40,193 bases of DNA from DASYPQ01 sp046155895 (GTDB lineage Bacteria > Planctomycetota > UBA1135 > GCA-002686595): assembly GCA_046155895.1 (NCBI GenBank), contig JBJXFB010000092.1, forward strand, positions 1 through 40,193. The letters run 5' to 3'. Every line of letters starts with the position of its first letter. Within the stretch, counting starts at the first letter, position 1. The translations under genes were made by a program, and so were the position numbers. Below are positions 1-6,928 of this stretch, one piece after another. The notes under the pieces are model-generated. The model made no database searches. It was not told the origin of the DNA and worked only from the letters and a program-made list of their open reading frames with translations.

Positions 1-108
1 ATGGGGCCGGCACAGGGCGCGGTAGTGCCCGTGCGGGCGCAGGAGGGAGGGATCGGGCTGCAGGTGAGCCCTGCAGGACCAGTAGGGACAACGCGGCGGC
101 GTGAACAT
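1..108 (-). CDS. Partial protein with N-terminal zinc-ribbon-like segment, possibly a transposase (cut by window edge)
   Basis: Only the first 36 codons lie in the window; the frame is open to base 1. Translation begins at the ATG at 108-106, preceded by a strong GAGGAG ribosome site (116-121, 7-nt spacing), which makes it a credible gene start. The peptide opens MFTPPRCPYWSC and continues to HGHYRALCRPH. A CxxxxC pair and a later cysteine sit among basic and histidine residues. From memory of such families, this looks like the short zinc-binding N-terminus of a transposase-like protein (InsA/IS1-like). The DDE or other catalytic domain would lie outside the window, so the assignment is tentative. 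If correct, the left edge of the window touches a mobile element. An unrelated zinc-ribbon protein is the main alternative. Confidence 0.5.
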   Translation of the reverse strand, partial: MFTPPRCPYWSCRAHLQPDPSLLRPHGHYRALCRPH

Positions 109-208
109 GAGAATTCTCCTCGAGCAAGGCCAAGGAGGGCCTGCTCGACCTCATGACTCGCGCGCGGCGCTCTGGTGGCAGGTGATTTCGAGAATTCCGG
201 AGCAAGGC
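109..208. repeat. Imperfect direct repeat upstream of the zinc-ribbon gene
   Basis: A motif of the form GAGAATTC...GAGCAAGGC occurs at 109-130 and again at 190-208, in the same orientation and about 80 bases apart. The first copy contains the perfect palindrome GAGAATTCTC (109-118), directly upstream of the minus-strand start at 108. The rest of the 109-357 spacer is GC-rich and shows no gene. The repeat could be part of an element end or a regulatory duplication; nothing in the sequence decides which. Confidence 0.4.
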
Positions 209-357
209 GCCCACACGGAAGCCGGGCAGTATTAGGAGCCCAAGCCGTAGGCCGCGGCTTCGCCGCCGGGCCCACGCCGGCCGGTCGCCGGCCACCGCGC
301 GCACCCCCGCACCGAGGTGCCCGCTCCGCGCCGCCGCGCGTATGCTGGAGCAGCGCC

Positions 358-1290
358 ATGCTCTCGCTCCTCCGCACGACGGCGCTCGGGCTCGCCCTCG
401 CCGCCGGCACCCCGGCGGCGCCTGCCCAATCACGCCCGTCCCCCAAGCGCGTCGCGCTCGCCGGGCCGGCCAAGAGCGGCTCGCTCCGCTTCTTCGGCAA
501 CGGCTTGGGCGACATCGACCGCGTCAAGATCCGGGTCGACGACCCGGCGAACTCCTGGCCTGGACCTCCCGCCGACGTAGGCGCCACCGACTTCACGGTC
601 GAGCTGTCCCTGCGAGCGCTGGCGAACGAGAACACCGCCGCCGCCGTGTCGCCCGGGGCGAACATCAACTGGATCTTCGGCAATGTCCTGCTCGACCGCG
701 ACCGCTACAACCAGGACCGCAAGTTCGGCGTCTCGATCTGCGGCGGGGTGGTCGTCTTCGGCGTCAGCGGCCAGGGCACGGGCGACTACACGGTGGTCGG
801 GAACACCTTCGTGCTGGACGGCCTTTGGCACCACGTCGCGGTGCAGCGCCGCCGCGTCGACGGACGCATGGAGCTCTACGTCGACGGCACGCTCGACGCT
901 TCGGCGAGCGGCGCGCTTTCCCCCGACGGCGACATCTCGTACCCCGACGACGGCGTGCCCGGGAGTTTCTGCGGCGGCCCGTGCACGAACAGCGACCCGT
1001 TCCTCGTGATCGGCGCCGAGAAGCACGACGCAGGGCCGCAGTACCCCTCGTTCTCGGGCTGGGTCGACGAGCTGCGCATCTCCACGGTCCTGCGCTACTC
1101 GGGGAGCTTCACGCCGCGCAGCATCCCGTTCCTGGACGACGCCCAGACCGCCGCGCTCTACCACTTCGACGAAGGCGGTGGCGACACGGTGAACGACTCC
1201 GCCGCCGCCCCAGGCGGCCCGAGCCCGGGCGAGCGACGCTACGGCGGCTCCCCCGCGGGCCCGCGCTGGTCGGCGGACACGCCGTTCTGA
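358..1290 (+). CDS. Secreted LamG/concanavalin-like domain protein
   Basis: A 310-residue protein. The ATG at 358 was chosen because GGAG lies 7 nt upstream (347-350) and the product then begins with a clean signal peptide (MLSLLRTTALGLALAAG, then Ala/Pro-rich), so it is likely exported. The body resembles a LamG/pentraxin-like jelly roll, a fold that usually binds carbohydrate or protein ligands. The signature GLWHHVAVQ followed by MELYVDGTL lies near residues 155-180, and GWVDELRIS followed by LYHFDEGGG lies in the C-terminal third. A CGGPC pair may form a disulfide. No catalytic domain or membrane anchor follows, so this is a single-domain secreted protein. It is convergent with the CPBP protease gene after 90 bases. 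Its partner and ligand are unknown. Confidence 0.75.
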   Translation: MLSLLRTTALGLALAAGTPAAPAQSRPSPKRVALAGPAKSGSLRFFGNGLGDIDRVKIRVDDPANSWPGPPADVGATDFTVELSLRALANENTAAAVSPGANINWIFGNVLLDRDRYNQDRKFGVSICGGVVVFGVSGQGTGDYTVVGNTFVLDGLWHHVAVQRRRVDGRMELYVDGTLDASASGALSPDGDISYPDDGVPGSFCGGPCTNSDPFLVIGAEKHDAGPQYPSFSGWVDELRISTVLRYSGSFTPRSIPFLDDAQTAALYHFDEGGGDTVNDSAAAPGGPSPGERRYGGSPAGPRWSADTPF

Positions 1291-1380
1291 GCCTGTGCCG
1301 GGAGCGCGAGCGGCGCCTCCGTCGTTCCGGTGTAGCCCGGGCGCAGGTCCCGCGGCATCCCCCGTCGGCGTGCGGTCGTC

Positions 1381-1872
1381 CTAGCGCAGGTAGTAGCCCA
1401 GGTTGTTCGCGTAGTGCAGCAGCACCGCGGGCCACACCGAGCGGAACCGCAGCGTCACGTAGCCCGCGATGGGACCGAAGATCAGTCCCGTGTAGGCCAC
1501 CATGTGCAGCAGCTCGCCCGTGTCGAGCCAGTAGACGTTGCGCAAGTGCATCAGACCGAAGAGCAGCGACGAGATCAGGATCGACGCGAAGTTCGAGCAG
1601 CGCCGCACGAGGTGCCCCAGGATCCAGCCGCGGAAGATCAGCTCTTCGTAGATCGGGTTGATCAGCGCGTTCGTCCCGGACCCCGCGAAGCCGAGCACCG
1701 ATCCGGCGGCGCGGTACTCGGCGTTCGTCAGGTAGACCATCGTCAGGAAGCAGACCACGACCGCGACCACCTGGGCCCAGGCCGGCACCGGCCCCAACCG
1801 GCGGAACTCGTACAGGGAATCGCGGAGCGTATCGACGGGGCCGATGCGGACGAGCGTTCGAAATCGTTCCAC
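1381..1872 (-). CDS. CPBP family intramembrane glutamic protease (CAAX-protease/Abi-like)
   Basis: A 163-residue membrane protein starting at a GTG. It carries the three CPBP motifs: EELIFRG (E76, E77, R81), FGLMH (F105 to H109) and HYANN (H153 to N156/N157). Together these form the glutamate/histidine active site of the Rce1-like family within the membrane. Three to four hydrophobic segments are visible (about 33-50, 95-112, 120-140, 145-160). The protein is short for the family, which usually runs 200-300 residues, and lacks the first helices, but all motif residues are present. It is the last gene of the minus-strand group with panB (60-base gap). Bacterial members act in protein processing, bacteriocin immunity or surface anchoring; the substrate here cannot be told. 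Confidence 0.85.
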   Translation of the reverse strand: MERFRTLVRIGPVDTLRDSLYEFRRLGPVPAWAQVVAVVVCFLTMVYLTNAEYRAAGSVLGFAGSGTNALINPIYEELIFRGWILGHLVRRCSNFASILISSLLFGLMHLRNVYWLDTGELLHMVAYTGLIFGPIAGYVTLRFRSVWPAVLLHYANNLGYYLR

Positions 1873-1932
1873 GGCGGGGGCCGACGGTCACGCCGACCTT
1901 CAGGAATTCAAGGCGATTCCATCGGGGCTGGT

Positions 1933-2769
1933 TCAGTAGCTCTCCGCCTGCGAGGGGAACTCGCGGCTCTTCACGTCGCGCACGTAGTGCCCGAAAGCCT
2001 TCGTGATGTCCTCGGCGAGCTCGGCGTAGCGCCGCACGAACCGCGGGTGGAACTCGGTGTACAGGCCGAGCATGTCGTGGCTCACGAGGATCTGCCCGTC
2101 GCAGCCGCCGCCCGCGCCGATCCCGATCACCGGGATCGCCAGATCTTTTGCGATCGACGTCGCCAGCGCCGCGGGCACCTTCTCGAGCACCAGCGCGAAC
2201 GCTCCGGCGTCCTCCAGCGCCTTCGCGTCGCGCCGGACCTCCTCCGCTTCCTTGGGCGTCGTCGCGCGCACCGCGTAGGTCCCGAACTTGTGGATCGACT
2301 GCGGCGTCAAGCCCAGGTGCCCCATCACGGGGATCCCCACGTCGACGATCCGCCGCACGGTTCCCGCGATCACGGAGCCGCCCTCGAGCTTCACGGCCTC
2401 GACTCCCGACTCCTTGACCATCCGGCCCGCGTTCCGCAGCGCCTCGTCCGCGTTCACCTGGAACGACATGAACGGCAGGTCGCCGACGACCAGCGCGCGG
2501 TCCACGGCCGCGGACACCAGCGCGGCGTGGTAGAGCATCTGCTCCATCGTGACCGCGACGGTCGTCTCCTTCCCCTGCACGACGGTCGCGACCGAGTCGC
2601 CGACGAGGATCATGTCGACCCCCGCGCGGTCGACGAGCCTCCCCATCGTGAAGTCGTAGGCGGTCAGCGCGGAGATCATCTCCCCGCGCTCCTTCATCCG
2701 CCGCAGGCTCTTGGTCGTGATCTTGCGGCGGTCGGCGGGCTCGCGCGGGGGCTTCTCCGAGTTCGGCAT
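1933..2769 (-). CDS. panB: 3-methyl-2-oxobutanoate hydroxymethyltransferase (ketopantoate hydroxymethyltransferase)
   Basis: A 278-residue cytosolic enzyme of normal family length. It transfers a hydroxymethyl group from 5,10-methylene-THF to 2-oxoisovalerate, making ketopantoate, the first committed step of pantothenate and CoA synthesis. Family motifs are all present: MILVGDSVATVVQG (metal-binding Asp), VVGDLPFMSF (second metal Asp), AVKLEGG, PVMGHLGLTPQS, and the C-terminal VIGIGAGGGCDGQILVSHD. The N-terminus is a short basic extension before KITTKSLRRMKERGE. It lies 40 bases downstream of the FAD dehydrogenase gene on the same strand. No panC or panD is adjacent. FolD, which interconverts the 5,10-methylene-THF that PanB uses, is encoded about 22 kb away in this window. 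Confidence 0.96.
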   Translation of the reverse strand: MPNSEKPPREPADRRKITTKSLRRMKERGEMISALTAYDFTMGRLVDRAGVDMILVGDSVATVVQGKETTVAVTMEQMLYHAALVSAAVDRALVVGDLPFMSFQVNADEALRNAGRMVKESGVEAVKLEGGSVIAGTVRRIVDVGIPVMGHLGLTPQSIHKFGTYAVRATTPKEAEEVRRDAKALEDAGAFALVLEKVPAALATSIAKDLAIPVIGIGAGGGCDGQILVSHDMLGLYTEFHPRFVRRYAELAEDITKAFGHYVRDVKSREFPSQAESY

Positions 2770-2809
2770 CGTGCCCGACAGTCTCGCACAGGCTCGATTT
2801 CAGGCCAAA

Positions 2810-4423
2810 TCAGATCCCGTGCTCGAGCAGGGCGAGCGCCGAGCGGGCCCCGTCGATCGCGGCGCTCATGATCCCGCCGGCGTAGCCCGCGCCCTCGCCG
2901 ACCGGGTAGAGATGGGCGAAGCCTTCCGCGCGCCGCGTCGTCCGGTCCCTCGGGATGCGGACAGGGCAGGCGCTGCGCGTCTCCACGCCGACGAGGATGC
3001 CCTGTTCTCCCGCGAAGCCCTCGATCGACCGGTCGAAGCGGGCGATCGCCGCGCGGAGCGCGTCGCGCAGATGCGGCGGCAGGAGCTCGTCGATCCGCGC
3101 GGGCACGGATCCGAAGGTGAAGCTCGAGCCGGGGAGCCGCTGCGAAGGACGTCCTTCCAGGAAATCGTCGGCGCGCTGCGCGGGTGCGGTGTAGTCCTTC
3201 CCGCCGGCTTCGAAGAAGCGTCGTTCGAGGTCGCGCTGCAGCACGACGCCCGCGAACGGGTCCCCGCCCGGCTCCACCGTCGCGACGATCGCCGCGTTCG
3301 CGTAGCGCGTCGAGTGCGTCGAATTGCTCATCCCGTTCGTGCACAGCAGGCCGGGCTCGTTCACGCTGGCGACGATGCGCCCGCCGGGGCACATGCAGAA
3401 GCTGTGGGAGGCGGCGACCTCTCCTTCCGCCCGGCTGACGAGCTGGTAGTAGGCCGCCCCGAGGGCTCGAGCCTCCGGCCCGGCTCCGTGCTGCGCGCGG
3501 TCGACGAGCTCCTGGGGATGCTCGATCCGCACGCCGACCTGGAAAGGCTTGGCCTGGAACGGCACGCCGAGCCGGGCGAGCGTCGCCCACGTGTCCCGCG
3601 CGCTGTGCCCCACGGCCAGGAACAGGGCGTCGCAGGGCATGGGTCCGGCCGAGGTCTCGAGTACGCGCACCCGCGCATCGAAACCCTCGAGGCGGGTGTT
3701 CCACAGGAAACGCGCGCCCTGCTCCTCGAGCTTCGAGCGCAAGACCGGCAGGAGCCGGTGCAATCGATCGGTGCCGATGTGCGCGCGCCCGTCGTAGAGC
3801 AGCGCTGCCGGCGCGCCCGCGGACACGAGCGCTTCGAGGATCGGCACCTCGAGCGGATCGTCGACGCGCGTGTAGACCTTGCCGTCCGAGTACGTGCCCG
3901 CGCCGCCCTCCCCGAACAACAGATTGGACTCGGGGTCGGGGATCCGCGTGCGGTGGAACCGCACGAGCTCGCGGCTGCGCCGGTCGACGCGCGAGCCCCG
4001 GTCGAGGACGGTAACGGCCAGGCCGTGGCGGGCGAGGATCCAGGCGGCGAACAGGCCGGCCGGACCTGCCCCCACGATGACGATGCGCGGAGCGCCGGCG
4101 AGCGTCGGATGCACGCGCTCGACGCGCGGATCGTAGGGCTCGGGAGCGGGGACGACGCGCCCGGTCTTCTTCGCGCGCGAGAGCGCCGAGCTCCGGAACG
4201 ACCGGTCCACGGCGAGGTCGACGTGCAGGACGAACTTCAACCGGTGCTCGCCGCCGCGCCGCCGTGCGTCGAGCGACTTCCTCGCGATGCGGAACGAGCG
4301 CAAGCGCTCCGGATCGATCGCGAGCTCGCGGCAGGCGCGCTCGCGGATCGCCGCCTCCGGCTCCCCCACGGCGACCTCGAGCGAGCGCAGGCGCCAGATC
4401 GCCGCCGGTTCACCTGTTTCCAT
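2810..4423 (-). CDS. FAD-dependent dehydrogenase/oxidoreductase (COG2509-type)
   Basis: A 537-residue flavoprotein. The dinucleotide-binding motif IVIVGAGPAGLFAAW lies at about residues 114-128, followed by an acidic/basic strand end (VLDRGSRVDRR). The roughly 110-residue N-terminal region before the Rossmann motif, which contains VLHVDLAVDRSFRSSALSRA, is typical of the uncharacterised COG2509 FAD-dependent dehydrogenase family. Further features are FLAVGHSARDTW, PFQVGVRIEHPQ, a CMCPGG segment, and the C-terminal FAD motif LYPVGEGAGYAGGIMSAAIDG. The ATG at 4423 was chosen; an in-frame GTG at 4441 would add six residues. Substrate and role are not known. It shares a 72-base divergent upstream region with the plus-strand gene at 4496 and probably leads the panB/CPBP unit. 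Confidence 0.85.
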   Translation of the reverse strand: METGEPAAIWRLRSLEVAVGEPEAAIRERACRELAIDPERLRSFRIARKSLDARRRGGEHRLKFVLHVDLAVDRSFRSSALSRAKKTGRVVPAPEPYDPRVERVHPTLAGAPRIVIVGAGPAGLFAAWILARHGLAVTVLDRGSRVDRRSRELVRFHRTRIPDPESNLLFGEGGAGTYSDGKVYTRVDDPLEVPILEALVSAGAPAALLYDGRAHIGTDRLHRLLPVLRSKLEEQGARFLWNTRLEGFDARVRVLETSAGPMPCDALFLAVGHSARDTWATLARLGVPFQAKPFQVGVRIEHPQELVDRAQHGAGPEARALGAAYYQLVSRAEGEVAASHSFCMCPGGRIVASVNEPGLLCTNGMSNSTHSTRYANAAIVATVEPGGDPFAGVVLQRDLERRFFEAGGKDYTAPAQRADDFLEGRPSQRLPGSSFTFGSVPARIDELLPPHLRDALRAAIARFDRSIEGFAGEQGILVGVETRSACPVRIPRDRTTRRAEGFAHLYPVGEGAGYAGGIMSAAIDGARSALALLEHGI

Positions 4424-4495
4424 GCCCACCGAGCTCGACACTATGGAGCGGCGAACGGGCGCGGGCTAGCCTCTCGGGCCCAGAAGCGAACGGGA

Positions 4496-5803
4496 ATGAC
4501 GCGCAGATCGACCGCATCCAAGCCGAAGGAGGCCGGGCTCCTCGACGAGGTCCTCGACGACCCGAGCCGCGACCGCGGGTCCGGCGCGCGGCCGGTCGTC
4601 TCCGTGCGCGAGCAGGAGGACGCGGCTTTCCTCACGGAGGTCGAGGCGCTCGAAGCGTCCCGCATCGCGCTCTCGCGCCGCGGGGCCTGGCACGGCGAAT
4701 GGGCGGAGCTCGGCCATCCGGCGGGCGCGCGCGCAGCGTCCCTCGCGGAGAGGCTCCAGCGCTGGCACTCGGCCCGGCCGATCGTCCTGCGTGGCGCAGC
4801 GGCAGCCCTGCTGCCCGGCTTCGCCGACGAGATCGCGATCGCGCGCGCGCTGCCCGACCGGCTCGAGGAGAAGAGCGGCCTGCGGCGCCATCTGGCCGCT
4901 CTGGCGGCCGAGCTCGAACCCGCCTTCTCGATCGACCCGTCGCGCCCGAAGCTCTTCGACGCCGAGCGCGACCTCGAGCGCGTCCAGCTCTCCTCCGCCG
5001 CGCCGCTGGGTCGCGGGCGCAAGGTCGACGACCTGTGGGTGAAGTCCTCGTGGCTCTCGACCTACGAGGACGACGCGTCGATGCGCCTGCGCTTTTCCTT
5101 CGGCACCGAGCGCGAGGACGACGCGAGCGGCGACCACCTGCGGCACCGCCTCGTCGCCGACCTCGCCTCGCGCGTCCTGCCCGAGAGCGCGCTCGTCTCC
5201 GCGAACCCCGAGATCGCGCAGCTCGTCGAGCGGCTGATCGGCGAGCGCGCGCTCTTCACGCAGCACATCGCCTACTGGAACGCTCCCGAGGGCGGGGCCC
5301 TGTTCCACCACGACGCGTTCTCGGAGGACGACGAGGAAGCCGAGCGGGGGCCGGGACAGCTCGGCGTCTGCTACCTCCAGATCGACGGGCGCACGGCGTG
5401 GCTCGCGGTCTCGATCGCCGACCTCGCGCTGCGCGTCCGGGAGTTCGTGGAGGCCTTCGACCGCGGTGAGCTCGCCTGGGTGCGCTCGCAGCTCTTCCCC
5501 GACGCCGCCGCGCGCGCGCGCCTCTCCGATCTCGCCGCGGACGAGGAGCTCCTGCGCGCCGAGCTCGCGAAGCCCGCCTGCGGATTCCTGTGCGGCCTCG
5601 TGAATCGGGGTCCCGAATTCACGGCCTGGCTCGCCGACTCGGGACACGCCGCGGTCCTCTCTCCAGGGGACGCGATCCTCCTGCCGAACCACGGCCTGGC
5701 GCGCACGGCGATGCACTCCGTCTTCTGCGCGAGCGACGACACCGCCTACGCCATCTCGTACGCCATCCGGGCCGACCGCGCGCCCGACCGGCCCAGCTCG
5801 TGA
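4496..5803 (+). CDS. Unrecognised protein with HxD...H motif, possible cupin/2OG-Fe(II)-oxygenase-like fold
   Basis: A 435-residue soluble protein without a signal peptide. The first about 40 residues are basic and low in complexity. The C-terminal half has the layout of a double-stranded beta-helix iron enzyme. IAYWNAPEGGALFHHDAF carries a candidate HxD pair, followed by GQLGVCYLQIDGRTAWLAVS, a helical insertion, and then LSPGDAILLPNHG followed by MHSVF. The last segment matches the PGD...P...H cupin strand pattern. SYAIR at the end could supply the co-substrate-binding arginine. I do not recognise a named family, so the oxygenase idea is an inference from motif order. Its stop overlaps the next gene's GTG start (GTGA at 5800-5803), indicating co-translation with the methyltransferase. 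Confidence 0.6.
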   Translation: MTRRSTASKPKEAGLLDEVLDDPSRDRGSGARPVVSVREQEDAAFLTEVEALEASRIALSRRGAWHGEWAELGHPAGARAASLAERLQRWHSARPIVLRGAAAALLPGFADEIAIARALPDRLEEKSGLRRHLAALAAELEPAFSIDPSRPKLFDAERDLERVQLSSAAPLGRGRKVDDLWVKSSWLSTYEDDASMRLRFSFGTEREDDASGDHLRHRLVADLASRVLPESALVSANPEIAQLVERLIGERALFTQHIAYWNAPEGGALFHHDAFSEDDEEAERGPGQLGVCYLQIDGRTAWLAVSIADLALRVREFVEAFDRGELAWVRSQLFPDAAARARLSDLAADEELLRAELAKPACGFLCGLVNRGPEFTAWLADSGHAAVLSPGDAILLPNHGLARTAMHSVFCASDDTAYAISYAIRADRAPDRPSS

Positions 5804-6927
5804 TCGCCGGCGTCGAGACGGCGTCCCTCGCCCCCGTGCTGGCGGACCTGGGGATTCCCGCCGAGCGCGCTCAGGTTCTCGGCATCCCGGCCGGGACCCC
5901 CGCGGAGGAAGTCGTGCGCCGAGCGCCGGAGCGGATCGGCCCCGACGGCTCGCTCCTCGTGCTCCTGCAGGGAGATCTCGGGGATCCCGAGCTCGCGAGC
6001 TGGCGCAATGCGCTCTGGCCGCTCGCGCACGTCGGCGCGCTCTATCGGCTCTCGCCGGCTGGGATCGAGCGCCGGACCCTCCAAGGCAGGCAACGCGTCG
6101 ACGGAACGACGAGCGCGCGCGGCGTGCTGCTCGCCGCCCACAAGCGCGAGAACGTCCTGTCGCCCGACGCGACCGTCGCGAAGTTCGATCAGAACGCCGC
6201 CGGATGGGACGGGGATCCGAAGTCACCGAGCTATCCGCACCACCGCTGGATGAGGCGCTTCGTCGCGGAGTTCGCGGGGGCGGAACGCCTGGCGAACGCA
6301 CGGAAGATCCTCGACTTCGGCTCGGGCGCGGGTTGGGTCGGCATCGAAGCGGCGCTCCAAGCTCCGCGTGCAACTCTTTTCGCGTTCGACCCGAGCCCGG
6401 AGATGATCCGCCTCGCCGGGGAGAATGCGCGCGCGAGCGGCGTGGCCCGCTTCGAGGCGCGCACGGGCTTCGGCGAGGATCCGCCCTTCCCCGGACCCTT
6501 CGATCTCGTGATCAGCTCGGGCGTATGGAGCTTCGCGCCCGACGCGGAGCGCTGGATCGACGGCCTGGCGCGCACGGTGGCTCCCGGGGGAACGCTCGTC
6601 TTCGGTGACATCCACCGCGACTCGAAGGGCATGCGGCGGCGCCGGGCCGAGAAGCCGCTGCTCCCCGCACGCGAGATGAACGCCAGGACGCGCGACGAGG
6701 CCCGCACCGCGCTCGAGCGCCGCGGGTTCCGCTTCGAGGCGTGGGCCGGATACCAGCTCACGAGTCCGGTCCCGGAGATCCGGCACTTCTCCGAGAAGCG
6801 CCTGGGCGGCCTCCTGAACCCCGCGCTCCTCGCCTGGAACCGCGCGAGCGCCGCGCGGGATCTCCGCGGAGGCGCGAGGAATCCCGATCGCTTCGACAGC
6901 TGGGTCGTGCGGTTCGTCCGGCCCTGA
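5800..6927 (+). CDS. Class I SAM-dependent methyltransferase with extra N-terminal region
   Basis: A 375-residue protein. The GTG at 5800 overlaps the preceding stop by four bases. The methyltransferase core begins near residue 165. Motif I is ILDFGSGAGWVGIEAA (about 169-184), followed by the acidic strand-2 end FAFDPSPEMIRLA, the DLVISSGVWSF motif and the late VAPGGTLVFGDIH strand, as in Methyltransf_11/25-type enzymes. The conserved YPHHRWMRRFV lies just before the core. The first about 130 residues are separate and contain an LLVLLQGDLGD strand and LYRLSPAGIERRTLQG; this could be a decayed second Rossmann domain. The substrate is unknown. Tight coupling to the HxD protein suggests both act on one substrate. 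It ends one base before a convergent gene. Confidence 0.8.
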   Translation: MIAGVETASLAPVLADLGIPAERAQVLGIPAGTPAEEVVRRAPERIGPDGSLLVLLQGDLGDPELASWRNALWPLAHVGALYRLSPAGIERRTLQGRQRVDGTTSARGVLLAAHKRENVLSPDATVAKFDQNAAGWDGDPKSPSYPHHRWMRRFVAEFAGAERLANARKILDFGSGAGWVGIEAALQAPRATLFAFDPSPEMIRLAGENARASGVARFEARTGFGEDPPFPGPFDLVISSGVWSFAPDAERWIDGLARTVAPGGTLVFGDIHRDSKGMRRRRAEKPLLPAREMNARTRDEARTALERRGFRFEAWAGYQLTSPVPEIRHFSEKRLGGLLNPALLAWNRASAARDLRGGARNPDRFDSWVVRFVRP

Positions 6928-6928
6928 T

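Noticed and set aside
175..357. Possible longer N-terminus for the LamG protein (GTG at 175)
   Set aside because: The added about 60 residues are Arg/Pro/Gly-rich and would bury the signal peptide. ATG 358 has a good ribosome site and a clean signal sequence.
1301..1320. Possible hairpin between the convergent LamG and CPBP genes
   Set aside because: The stem GGAGCGC / GCGCCTCC has a bulge and no U-tract, so it is not convincing as a terminator.
2711..4495. Plus-strand extension upstream of the HxD protein
   Set aside because: The long open frame overlaps panB and the FAD dehydrogenase on the other strand, and its translation is Arg/Asp-rich junk. The ATG at 4496 is the first credible start in the intergenic region.
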